64,000 nucleotides of DNA, from assembly GCA_036583965.1 (NCBI GenBank), contig JAZBQD010000030.1, positions 109,194,162 through 109,258,161 on the forward strand, given 5' to 3'. This DNA comes from Prunella strophiata. Lineage: Eukaryota > Chordata > Aves > Passeriformes > Prunellidae. Positions within the stretch are counted from its first letter, which is position 1, and each line of letters begins with the position of its first letter. Positions 1 through 11,379 of this stretch are shown in pieces. The notes under the pieces were generated by a model. The model searched no databases. It was given only the letters and a program-made list of their open reading frames with translations, and was not told the origin of the DNA. Both the position numbers and the translations under genes were made by a program.

Positions 1-3000
1 CTGGTTTTGGCAAAGCAGAGGAAGCCCTGGCCTGGGGCTTGGCATCCTCCTGAGCTGGAAGGGAAGCTGCTCAGGTGTCCAGGGTGCTTTGGATCTCTCA
101 GCCCTGCTGGCACACACTGTGCCACAGGGCTCCTCGGTTCCCATGGGTGTATTGTGGTTTAAACACCTCCCTGGGTGTTTAAATCCATTTCCTTCTGGCC
201 AGGGCTGGTGTCTGCTCAGGCTGCTCTCAGCAGCCCCTGGCCAAGAGGTGCAGGAGCTGCTCAGGGGCAGAACTTGAGGATGATGGATGAGCTCAGGGCA
301 GGGCTGAAAGTGCTGCTCAGCCCTAGAGGCAGGGTCTGAAGGGATGGGTGAGCCAATTCGAGCTCTGTAAACATGAGGGAACAACTTTCAGTGTTTAAAA
401 TATACTTAACCTTAGAAGTGTGTATTCTGAATTGTCCTGAGAATTGGATGGAGCTTTGGGTGAGGTTTTTTATTCTTTAAAGTAGGAGCTGTTGTGAGGT
501 AGGGTAAGTTATAAGTGTGTACAGTCTCTTTCTTTAGAAAGGACCATACATGGCCTCAGAGAATAATTTTATTAGTAAATTAAGTATTCTTCCCTTTGAA
601 GTATGTTTTCCTAACCTCTATCCCCCTGTCACATTAAGGCATTGATTTTAGCTATTTCAAAACTTATGTATGCATAGATATGGACATTTTCTCTCTCCTT
701 TTCTCCTTTTGTCATTTGGTAATACTGGAGTTACTCTGAGTGAGAATCCTCTGGGAGATATTCCAGGAGAAATGAAGGCATTTCAATCAAACCAAAAAGT
801 GAATGTAAATCACATTTTGAACAGAGCACAGCTGTCCAGTAGAAACAATGATTTCCCTCCCTGCGTGTATCTTGGAAAAGCTGATCTATGCTCTTCACAC
901 AGGGATGTGTGATAGCAGAAATTTGAAGTTACATATTTTTAGGTTGGGGTTTTTTTCCCCCTTTGTTTCATGGAGAAGAGGTATTCCTCATGGAAAATTT
1001 TCAGAGGTGCGATCAATACACAGAATGAATTGTCTGTTGTTAGCTCTAAACTGCAAACCTGGAGACGGTCCATTTTTGTACTCCAGGGTGCTCTAACAAG
1101 CATCATGGCTGAATCATAATAAACATTTGATTTTCCTATCAAAAACACATGTACCCACACAAACAAACATATTTCACTCCACTTCCAGTGTCTTTGATGG
1201 CATAAAATTTAAATACCTGAGGCAATTTATAAAGCAGATATAATGCAAAATCCATAGCCAGATCACTAGAATTCAAATATCTAAGCCTTTAAGAAACAGA
1301 AAAAAAGCCAAGCAACATGCAGTTGCATAAATGCTCCATTCCCTGCTTTCCTTATATTCAGAAAGAACTCATAAAAAATCCTCTGCCATCTGCTATATCC
1401 CCACCTATAAGGCATGCTTGCAAATTCTTTTGATGTGCAGATCATTAGTCAGGATTAAATTTTCATATATGCATGCCAGTCTCTTCTGCTTCCACGCTCC
1501 TGCCTAGGTACCAGGTGTGCCCAGTTGGTGGAGAACTGCTTTTGTGATGCTCAGTTTTGTGGGGACAGCTGTGGAAGGACTGGAAGAGCACTGTCTCCAT
1601 TCACAGCCACTCAAGGCTGGTGGAGATTAGCACTTCCCCCAAAAAGCTTGGCTGGAACTGATCTGCCTGCCCAGAGCAAGAGGGAGGTGGGGAATCCTGG
1701 CAGGTTCCTGCTGCTCCCTTAAAGAAAGCTTGCTTCCCTTACTGTCCTATCCCCTTTCTCTGTAAGAAATATCCATATAAATTAGTGTAATAACTAGCTG
1801 TTAGTTGGAGTTGAATCATACTGAATCATTTACCCAACAAGTACAAGAAAAATTACTTCTATTATGATGAAAACCTCCATTATTTAGACCAGCCTCAATT
1901 AAACCATCCTGCTGACCAGGAGTGTGTATTTCTCTGCTGTAAACACCACTCATATTTGCAGTTCTGTTTTGCCATGGGAAACTCTTCATTTTGATCTTGT
2001 TACAAAAGTTTTTACTCCCCAGATTGTGGGTACAGAAAAGGGAGGACTGCAATCCATAAGGGTACAAACACTTGCTGCTAGTTTCTAAATCTTACCTAGG
2101 ACGAAGGTTTTTGCTTAAGTGCGTCTGAAATCTGACATTTCAAAGCAGAGGCTTTTGTAAACTGGAGGGAACTGAAGCTGTTAGACTTGCAATCTGGAAG
2201 CTGCTAAATCTACAGTGGATGTACTTCTCTGGTTTGCATTCCCAGATTTACAGACAGTCCTCAGAAAGAGAACTGGATTGAGCCACTGAGGGTGGTGGCA
2301 GCAGCGCCTAGAGATCCTCAGTACCAACACAAGGTAATTGAGAGTCCTTAGAGTTGCAGTTTAAGCTGATGAAGAGAGGCCAAATGCTGATGTAGAAAAA
2401 TGAAGGTTTTTTCCTCAAGATGACACCAAACCTTAGTAGCAGAGCCAGCTTTTAACCCCAGGTTTTGTGGTTTCTAGCCCTGTGTCCAATGATGTGTCCT
2501 GCTGCCCCCCAACACTTGTGGAGTACATTGCTTTCTATATCTGCATCTCTTGCTCTGCCTGTATAGACACATCTATATTTAACATACAGACAGAGTTCTC
2601 TGTATAGCTGGATAATTCTCTATTCATTTACTAATTTATCATACATACCACATTCCAAACAATGTAAATATTTAAAATACTTCATTTGAAATGCTATCTG
2701 TTTATTTTGCTCTTTTAGAAATATCCAGAATGTCACACACTTTCCCTTCCTGTTTTGGAAAGGAATCCTTTCTTGCCTGCAGAGAAAGAGGCAGCGATAT
2801 TGAAATTTCCACAAAGAGAGTTTGTCCCCTGAGTGTTCTTGCAGGCATTTGTGCTGAAGAGATGTTAACATAAGCAGCATTTTACATGAAATATATTCCC
2901 ACTGCTGCTTGATGCTGCAGCTCCCCATGTTTGCCAGCCCTCCAAGGAACCCAACAGCACAAATAAGAAAGGCAGGACTTAATATTTAGATTTTTTTTTT

Positions 3001-6000
3001 CCGAGTAAAAGAAATAACACTTCAAGCCTTTTCTTTTATATGCATAAAGATTTGCTTTGGGATCACTTTAAACAAGTTTTTTAGTCCTGTGTGGCCAGAG
3101 CAGTCTTGGCTTCTGATGAGGAGCCCAGACAGGTGGATGCTCACCACCCTGTGCTATCCTGAGTAAAAATCCACTCAAATACCTCACTGTGGGGTGAACC
3201 ATCATCCCAAAAGGAGCAGGAGGCTCTTCTGCCGTGCCTGGCAGTCAGAAGCTCCCCTTGCAGGGACAGGGGCATGTGAGGCTGGGACACAATCCTTCAC
3301 TGGACAGCAGAGTGCTTCCCAGGTGACCCCAGGTGTTAATGTAAATGCTGATTTTTATTGCTGTGGGCACGGGAAGAGATTAACCACACCAGCTGGCAAG
3401 GGATTTGAAGTGAAGCCTCCTTTTCCACCTCTGATCTCAGATCAAAAGCTCCAGCCCTGCCTGCCACACCCTGCTCCTGCAGGAGGGCAATGCCAGGGGC
3501 ACCCAGATGGCAGAGCCACCACAGGGACCCGGCTCTCGCAGGCACTGCCAGCTCCTGCTGACACCTGCTGCGGGTCGAGGAGGAGGATAGGAGAAAGAGG
3601 AGGAGTTGGAGGAGGTGGGAAAGGCAGGGAAGAAGGACAGAAAGCACCATACCAGGACATGCTTTGCACAGATGTTAAAACCCAGGAGCATCTTTACTAA
3701 TTGCGGCAAACTTGGCAGAAATTAAGCCTAATAGGCCTCCTTCGTGTGCTTGTGTGACTAAACACCAGATGCCCTAGAGGCACAAACTGACAAAGCTGTG
3801 GAAATCTTCAGTAAAGTGTCTCTGATCCTTCAGAAAGGGAGAGGATGTCACAGGGCAGCCTCCCCAGAAGACATTTCCCTGGGGATCAGAAGGATGGGGT
3901 GGGGATGGAGGTGTTGGGGCTGTGTGTTATAAAACCCAGCACCAAAATCAAATTTTATGGCAAAGATGCTCTTGAGAGTGCATTTTCTTGAAGTCATAAT
4001 TTTTCTGGAAAAGTGGCAAAGCTCCAAATACTTCCTTCCTTCCTATTTTGCTCTCCCAGCACAGCACTTCTGCCCGCTGTCATGAAAGGAACCGGATACT
4101 TTGCAAACGGCCTTGGTGCGTCATGGGATTCATCCAAGAGTGTTGTAAACCACATGGCCCTTCTCTCTCCAGCCTTATCTTTGAAATGTCTCAAGAGACA
4201 TCTTATTTTTATGACTGCTCAAGGACTGTAAGCCCGAGGAGCTGCTTTTGGGAATGCATATGATCCCTGTCACATCAAATGACTGCATCGTAATGTCAGC
4301 GCTGTCTGTGCAACATAAAGGAGCTGCTGAGTCCCAGCTTTCCATCTGCAGTTCCCCCAAATCCAGGATTTTGGGTCTGAAATGCCTGTTTCAGTATTTT
4401 CAATAATTTGAGACTGTTCATCAAAAGGTCTAATGTGTGACATTTTACTTCCATGTGTTCTGTGGTCAGGAAAACATAAAGACTTTGCTCTTGAGAAATT
4501 TTTATCTGCATTTGTGGTTAATGTGCATGATTGCCTGAGGGAACAGCGTGGTACTGTGCCAATGATTCTTCTTGTTCCAAAGCACAGTAAAACTTTGCAA
4601 TTTTAAATCATTGGCACAATACCTTTTTAGGTTATTTCAGAAATACCAGCTATCAGTTTCAATAAAGTTGCAGCATTTTGTTTTGATCTTTAAATTTATT
4701 GCTAGCATGAGAATAGTAATCTGCAATATACCTGCAGGTCAAAACTAAGAAATTAACCTTGTTGGAATGAAACTTTAAAGGTTTTATGTTCTGTTTTAAC
4801 ATGCTACAAAATAGGGATTTGAAGTTTTTAAAGGCACAGTTTTCTGATGGACAAATTCCATGGGAAAATGTGTGACTAACATTAATTATCAGGACAAATC
4901 TGGGAATTGTATGATGTTCATAATAAGAAAATACGGAAAAGTTGCTGCACATATGAGTGTAAGTCTGAAGGCTTGTGAAACACAGCAGTTCTGTGTTTCA
5001 GAAGATAAAATCAGAGGGTGTTTCTCCAGGCTGGTTTTGTGAAGCTGACATCTGATTCAGCCTCCTTGACCCCTCAATGGACTTGAATCTGGTGGAGCAC
5101 ATCACTAAGCATCAGAGGAGGAAATAAATACTATTAGTAAAGACATATTCCTCTTTGGTGATGTTCACTGTCAGGCTTTTGAATTTGTCCTGGCTCTCCT
5201 TGACAAAGAATTAGCTGACAAAAATGATACTGCAATGTCAAGAGATAACTGGTTGATCTCATCCTCCAAACTGCCTCACCTATTTCTCACTGTGAGCTTG
5301 GTTACTCATTTCAGGCATCCATTTATTTCTGTTTCACAGACCTATATTTTGCTGCCATATGTCCCTGGAAACCTTGACGTCAGAGATGACTACTCTTGTA
5401 CCTGGGTCCAAATGTTAGAGGTTCATCAAATGTGTCTCTAATGGTTGCTTTTTTTCATGCTGCTACCCAGGGTTTTGGTCCCAAGCTGAAAGAAATATAA
5501 TCTAGGAAAAGAGAGCAGCCTGGGAGGATGACTGGGTGACTTCACAGGAATACTTATTTTTCTGGAATATGAAAACACATTGGTAGTGTAGGAGAAGCAG
5601 TGGGCTGAATGACTGGGGTTTTTTATGTTAATGACTAAGTGTGCATCACACCAAAGGTCATTTATTTCATGTGCCCCACAACTATGCAAGCCTAAGTCTG
5701 CCTGGTGGTGACTAGTGGTGACACTTCTTGTTTGTCTCCATCATCTGAGCTTGTGACTGTGGTGGGAAGGCCTGGGCTCTATGATTTTATTGCTGCTGAT
5801 GTAATTATTGCACAGCTAATAGTCATGGCTCCCCAGGGCCTGAGGAAATTGCAGTAGATGGGAGAAGTGGCTTCCAGAACAGTCAGCTCTGTAACCCCTC
5901 TGCCTTTCTCACCAACAGGCAGCAGGGTTTGGCTGAGCACATTCTGGTGAAGGAGCAGGAGGATGCTGTGTCTGGGTTCATAAAGAGCCTCACAGATTTA

Positions 6001-6006
6001 AGGTAA
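1..6006. other. Unique non-coding stretch, no gene recognised
   Basis: AT-rich single-copy-looking DNA without recognisable repeats beyond short homopolymers (for example T runs near 2991). Open frames are short and none resembles a protein I know. Two segments bounded by splice-like signals (2246-2333 and 5919-6002, plus strand) are described separately. A 13-bp inverted repeat lies at 4555-4567/4606-4618 and a 10-bp hairpin at 4976-5000. The part around 4080-4320 keeps several CpGs and homeobox-like TAAT cores and could be a conserved non-coding element, but this was not tested. Confidence 0.5.
5919..6002 (+). CDS. Candidate internal coding exon, unproven
   Basis: A pyrimidine-rich acceptor (CTGCCTTTCTCACCAACAG) is followed by tandem CAG acceptor choices, so the exon could start at 5919, 5923 or 5926. 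A strong donor (AAG|GTAAGA) follows 6002. One frame is open throughout: 27 codons from 5920, beginning QQGLAEHILVKEQ and continuing with mixed charged and aliphatic residues, ending with two bases of a split codon. I do not recognise the protein. A minus-oriented LTR begins just downstream. An 80-bp open segment between splice-like strings is expected by chance several times in a window this size, so this is a lead only. Confidence 0.2.
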
Positions 6007-6009
6007 GAC

Positions 6010-6660
6010 AGCAAAAGGTGAGTTCATCTGTCACCTAAAATAATAAAAAAAAAATATAAACCCAAACTCTTCCAACAGTGTTAAAATAATAAAATAAAAA
6101 GCAGGTCTTTATTGAAAGCTTCCAGGTGCCCCCCTGGTCATGGACACACCTGGCATCAGATTTCTATAATTTTTTATAAGTTTAACAAATGAGAATATCT
6201 AACAAATATTGTTCAATTAGAAAAGCGTTTGGTTAGGTAATTTCCCCCCAGGTTCTGCCCTACTGGAGTTGGTCCAGAGGCTTCTTTGTCCCATTTCTTG
6301 TTGTGTCCTCTCAGATTCTAATTGGAAAACCAAATGTCCTTTGGGGGGTTCTCTTCTTGATAATAAGACTAAACAGTATTTCAGGAATATGTTAGGAAGT
6401 TAGTTTATTATTCCAAAATCTAAGAGAAAGAGTAGGAAAAAAATACCAAGAGCTATATAATGATGTATTAACAGTCTACAGAGCTACAAATGCATGAAAA
6501 ATGTATAAAAAACTAAATCTTTAGGCATCACATGCCCTGAAATTTTAATTTCAAAAAGAATCCCATAGACACTGAGTCTCTCCAGACAGACCCTGGCCAG
6601 GAAAAGACTTACAAAACCCCAGTGTCTATATCTGAGAAATCTGAGAGTAGAACTTATAAA
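6010..6660 (-). mobile_element. LTR of an endogenous retrovirus (solo-looking), minus orientation
   Basis: Read on the minus strand the segment has a U3-like part (about 6660 down to 6185), a TATA-like box (CTTATAAAAA, about 6171-6180), and a polyadenylation signal AATAAA at 6108-6113 in the context GCTTTCAATAAAGACCTGC. This is followed by an AT-rich U5-like tail towards 6030. This order and wording is what I know from avian ERV LTRs. No gag, pol or env frame was recognised next to it, so it is probably a solo or truncated LTR. The edges are approximate because I could not identify target-site duplications. The distal U3 boundary is the least certain; it could stop near 6560. Confidence 0.55.
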
Positions 6661-9600
6661 CAAGTATGTTTATTAACAAGTTAGGTTTCCTTCTGTCTGG
6701 CAAACCAGCCTGTTTGAATCTATTGGCAGTGTAAAGAAATAACAGCATAAAAGTGACCATTTCATCTTGTCATGAAGAGCCCTCTGGCAGGAGGTCCCCA
6801 CCCACCCAGAGATGGTGTGAGAGCAGCTCCTCCTGCCCTGGGAGACAGCACAGCAAGCAGCAGGGTCACTGCCTTGGGTCACCTGCAGGTCACCCTGGCT
6901 GTGCCACCACACCCCCAGACAGGTCAAACCCCAGCTCTGAGGCTGGAATGAAACCAACCATGATTTAAGAAACTCGGGTGGGAGAGTCCTGTTACAGAAT
7001 TGTGCCTGCCACAGGGAGAAGGAAGGAAGGCTGATATCACCCAAATCTAAAGAATCCTCTCCTTCCTGCCTTGGAAGCTGCTGCTTTGCTGTGAATGCTG
7101 ACTCAGCTGAACAGCAAATAGCTGTGCTTTGCTTTCCAGTGAAAGAGACTCTGAACAGCACAACCTTCCCCAGAAAATGTGATATCTTCACCAGAATATC
7201 TATTTTTTTTCTTTAAGAGAGTGTCACCTTCTTACGCTGGTATTTCAGAACTTTTCTGACACATAAGAAATAAAATTTCTTACAGTCATAGCTGAGCTAG
7301 GCTGAGCATGGCCTGAGTCAGACTCTGAGCACCTTCTCTGAGCAGATATTTCTATATTTTACTGTGGAGATATCACCATACAAGCTTTAAGATGCACCTT
7401 ATTTCCTTAAGCCTTGGGAAGAGAAGATATCCTGGAGCTAGGCACTTCCACTGAAATAACTGTATGGACAAATGGGACCTGAGTGAGCAATCCAGGATTT
7501 AAAAACAAATAATATTCCATACTAAAATACCCATACTACATCAATAATTGAATGAAAACAGACTGTAAGAAAAGTGTAAATTATTTTCCTCCAGTTGTTC
7601 AGAAAATGTTTGCTGTCCAGTTGCACTCCTGTGCTGTGATATATTTCATTGCTTTTTTTATTAAAAATGCATTTATTGAAAGTATTTCTAGAAGTCTCAG
7701 GAGACTTGGCAATCATTTTTATTGGATTGATCAGTTCCACTTGCATACAAATTGCTCTCTTTGAATTGACTGTTGCAATGCATCTTTTTTATATAAACTG
7801 TTCTATTGATTCTGACATAAATAATGGACAGAGTATTTCAAATCATAAAAAAACATCAGTCTGGGGGATTCTTACCAGAATCTGCTACATACCAGACAAC
7901 AACAAGCACAAAACCACAATGCAACAGTAAGGATCTGTGAAACCTTTAGCTTTTAGAAACCTTTCCCTCCTGGTTTTGGCAGCTGCCATTTGTCTGTCAA
8001 TTATATCCTTAATTTGCACACGTTGCACATGTTTTTTGCATTCATGAAACATGAATGGGAAAAAAAAATTCCCTTCAGCAGATCTAATGTGTCTAATGAG
8101 AGAAAAAGAAAGAAGAAAATGGGGGCAAATTACATTCAGCTGTTCTATTTTTGTTTTGAACTATTATTTTAGGAAGGGGTTTTCTTACCTTATAGGTGTG
8201 GCTGCCTTTCTGCTCAAGGTAAGGCACAGCTTCATGTTCCCAAGAAATATCTTTTCTACCACAAACATACCTGCTGCTCTTGGGATAGCTTGGCCAAACT
8301 GCAGCTTATTTGGAGATTGTGTCCCTCAGTTGTGGGGTGGTTTGCTTCTCAGTCTACACTTCCTGCCCCTTCATTTCTGAGTCATCACCACCAATGGATT
8401 TAAGGTTGGTCTCTATTTCTCTTTCCACCTCCATGTATGACCAGCCTCCTCACTTTTCCACTCTAATTACTGTCTGGGGTTTAGGGTTACTTTTGGTTCT
8501 CCAAACCCCCACAGTTACAAACACTCTCTTATTTCCTTAGCTGCCAGTCAGGGCTCACCAAGAGGAGCTCAGGAGCAAGGCTGAGCTGGGATTTGCAGAC
8601 ACAAGGGTGGATTGATGCAGTGGGGTCCAGTTTGTAACAGAAGTTATTGAAATGGAAGTGTAAGGATGAAAGTGTTTTCCAAGAGAGGATGCATCTCTGC
8701 TGTAGGAGATACAACTGCCATGTGCCTGGGTTTTTTGATCCTGTCTCATTTTCTGACTAGAAATATCACTCCTACTGGACCACTGAGCATCCAGAAATTC
8801 AGGCCAAATGGGCATGCATTTTTCAGATTTTGTGTGGGCAGAGAAAGAAGGCACAGCTGGTAAATCTGAATCCTAGGCAGTTGTTCTGTCCAAGCACAGT
8901 GAATCCAAGACACTGAAGATGGATAAAGGCCCATGAACATGCAGTATCCTGCATGGACATTTCTGCTCAGGACATCTCTGGCAGACTTGTGGAGATCTTG
9001 GGAAGAGATGTTGTTGGGACTGTGGGCACTAAAAAAGGGTGAAATAAAGATGGGAGAGCATTCACTGTGCTGCACTCCAGCTAAATTATATCTTTGGTTA
9101 TTTTTTTGCCTTGATTTTACACTGAAACCTGGGACACTCTGCTCAGGTGTCCTTGTCCTGCCACAGTGGTGGCCTCCTCTTTGCTGTTGGTCAGCACAAC
9201 TTGGATGTGTCAACAGCTGCTACATGAGTGCATTTCCTGCACAAAATGGAAGAAAGTATAATGCCCCAGGACATTGGTCCTGATAGAGTTTTGATGGTAG
9301 GGAAATGCCCCAGGACATTGGATGGTAGGGTTTTGATTTTTTTTTTTTTTTTAAAGTTATAGAAATCAACAGGGGCTGCCCATATTTCCTTCAGACTTCA
9401 GAGGAATGACTGGCATTTTTTTTTCCCAAGGGGCTGATTTTTTTTTTTAGACATTAAGAAAAAGGGAAAAAAAAATTGTTCTCAAATGTTCTCACCCATC
9501 TGTCAGCAGTCCATTAGCACACAAGTCCTTGGCAGCAGGGAGAAGAAGAGCTTTTACCAGGCTCTGAGGTGGATGCTGGGGCAGAAGCAATGCTGGTTGG

Positions 9601-10090
9601 CTTGAGGCAGTGGCAATATGTCATTTGGAGCTACTCCTTCAGCAACAGCCACTTTGATGCCTCTTGTTCCTCCCTGCCTTCTACTGACTGAAATTTCTCT
9701 TTGCCTACAATGCAGTGCTGTGGAACAGGTGAGATTCCAGATTTCCTGACAATATCTGGTTATCTCCCAAAGAGAAAGCTGCTTTCCAAGAAAACCTCAC
9801 CATGTGATCTCGAAATGCTTTGCAGAACTTGCCTCACTGATACTTTGATTGTCTCACCAGAAATCTGTGATTATACCCTTGTTTCCTCACACTTTGAGCA
9901 GACTCAGGAGCAGCCAGAAAGCAATGGGGCTGCCCTCTCCAAGCAGCCCTGGCCAGCTTGCCTCCCTAACATGTTTTAATAACACTTTAGATGCCCCTAG
10001 TCCACACTGTGGAAAAATTCTGTGAAAAATGGAAAAGTATGATCAGCTTAAATTATGGTCTACAGTGACAGGATGGGGAAAGTGAAGCTG
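6661..10090. other. Unique non-coding stretch
   Basis: No recognisable gene or interspersed repeat. A 172-codon open frame on the minus strand (6673-7191) begins in or next to the LTR flank and shows no domain I know; I treat it as chance. AT-rich parts (7500-8200) alternate with short GC-richer parts. It contains a 44-bp local duplication near 9260-9336 and T runs at 9337-9352 and 9413-9425. Confidence 0.45.
9260..9336. repeat. Short tandem duplication, 44-bp period
   Basis: AATGCCCCAGGACATTGG occurs at 9260-9277 and again at 9304-9321, followed in both copies by a related GATGGTAGGG-TTTTGAT string. The second copy lacks an internal piece of about 15 bases. It is followed directly by a 16-base T run. 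This is a local replication-slippage type duplication, with no sign of function. Confidence 0.7.
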
Positions 10091-10130
10091 TTTTTTTTTT
10101 TGTTGTAGTTTTTTTTTTTTTTTTTTTTTT
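10091..10130. repeat. Interrupted poly(T) tract
   Basis: Eleven T, a short GTTGTAG interruption, then twenty-two T (10109-10130). It could be the reverse-complemented tail of a retrocopy or a simple homopolymer. No retrocopy body is recognisable on either side. Confidence 0.85.
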
Positions 10131-10139
10131 CTATTTACA

Positions 10140-10760
10140 TTGTGCTCCGTGGAGACAGCAAAGCTTTACCCGGGCTTGCTTGAATGAATGAGCCACTAAA
10201 CAGAGAGCTGCATATCACTTAACAAACAGCTCCTCGCAGAATTCGCGTTAATTATGCCATTCCTCCTGATTAGCTTCAGCTGATTTCTCACTCGCAGGGC
10301 TCGGTGCAAGGCTCTGTGGTGCCTGGTGGGAACAGCAGTGACACATCCTGGCACAGTCATTGGATCGCCTGAGAACTCGCCCATGGTCATTTGCCTGCAA
10401 GCTGACACCGCTGCCCTGCAGGGAAGGGCTGTGTGTGCTCCTGGAAAAGCTGGGCCGAGGGGAGATCCGCTTCCCAAAGATGTGCACAGGCCCCCAGAGC
10501 TGGGGTATGGTCGTGGCACTTCATTCTCATGCAGACTTGATGATGTGAACATTGGCCATTGGAGGTTTCTCGGCTTTTTATTTTTCACTTTTGCTGCGCT
10601 GGGCAGAGGTCCAGATTCTGAGCTTGGATGGCATAATCCTGCAGGAGGAACTGTGGGGGGAACACATTGTCCTGGGAACTCAGCATGGTGACAAGGGAGC
10701 CTGTGCTGATTCAGGCAACAGAACATCAAGAGAGTTTTAATCACAAGAAAATGAAATTTT
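10140..10760. promoter_or_regulatory. Possible conserved non-coding element
   Basis: Unlike its surroundings this block is not repetitive and keeps intact CpGs, including an AATTCGCGTTAATTATGCC string near 10239-10258, TAATTA/GATTAG homeodomain-type cores and a CAGCTG E-box near 10280. A 182-codon open frame runs on the minus strand (10196-10744) but has no recognisable domain or coding bias. The look is that of a deeply conserved vertebrate enhancer; this is an inference from base composition and motifs only, because no alignment was possible. Confidence 0.25.
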
Positions 10761-10825
10761 CAAATGCAGAGTGTTGGATTGGTAACTCCTTCACCTTTTT
10801 GCCCATTATTGCTTTGTGGTTTACT

Positions 10826-10923
10826 AAGGAAAAGGAAAGCAGGAAAGGACAGGAGGAAAGGAAAGGAAAGGAAGGAAAGGAAAGGAAGGAAAGGAAAGGA
10901 AAGGAAAGGAAAGTAAAGGAAAG
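10826..10923. repeat. (AAAGG)n pentanucleotide microsatellite
   Basis: A purine-rich tract of GGAAA units, clean from about 10851 and interrupted by single bases at 10840, 10850 and 10914, with some GGAA slippage variants. It gives spurious Lys/Glu/Arg-rich open frames on the plus strand. It lies about 110 bp before a pyrimidine-strand pentanucleotide array, so the two are in inverted orientation. Confidence 0.95.
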
Positions 10924-11035
10924 TCAACAGGCGTCCAGTAACTTCACAGTACATTACCTGACCTGAACTTCCTGCAAGTTTCCATTCCCGTGCCCGTTAC
11001 CGTCCCGTTTCACTTTCCATTCCTTCCCTTAAGCG

Positions 11036-11373
11036 TCCCTTCCCTTCCCCTTCCCTTCCCTTCCCTTCCCTTCCCTTCCTTCCCTTCCCTTCCCTTCCCT
11101 TCCCTTCCTTCCCTTCCCCTTCCCTTCCCTTCCCTTCCTTCCCTTCCCTTCCTTCCCTTCCCTTCCCTTCCCCTTCCCTTCCCTTCCCTTCCCCTTCCCT
11201 TCCCTTCCCCTTCCCTTCCCTTCCCTTCCCTTCCCTTCCCTTCCCTTCCCTTCCCTTCCCCTTCCCTTCCCTTCCCCCTTCCCCTTCCCTTCCCCTTCCC
11301 TTCCCTTCCCTTCCTTCCCTTCCCTTCCCTTCCTTCCCTTCCCTTCCCCTTCCCTTCCCTTCCCCCTTCCCCT
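11036..11373. repeat. (CCCTT)n / (AAGGG)n pentanucleotide array, 338 nt without a purine
   Basis: Every base from 11036 to 11373 on the plus strand is C or T. The main unit is CCCTT, with CCTT and CCCCTT length variants scattered through, which indicates an old and slippage-prone array. On the minus strand it reads (AAGGG)n. Because the pyrimidine strand cannot encode TAA, TAG or TGA, long open frames (up to 212 codons on the minus strand, 177 on the plus) run through it; these are artefacts. Such mirror-symmetric polypurine tracts are known to form triplex DNA, and AAGGG runs can form G-quadruplexes. Confidence 0.97.
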
Positions 11374-11379
11374 AGTCCT

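Noticed and set aside
3194..3709. 168-codon plus frame with three overlapping minus frames
   Set aside because: GC- and purine-rich segment open in several frames on both strands, with no protein character.
6673..7191. 172-codon minus-strand frame
   Set aside because: No familiar domain, begins at the LTR flank, overlapping plus-strand frame also open; length is reachable by chance.
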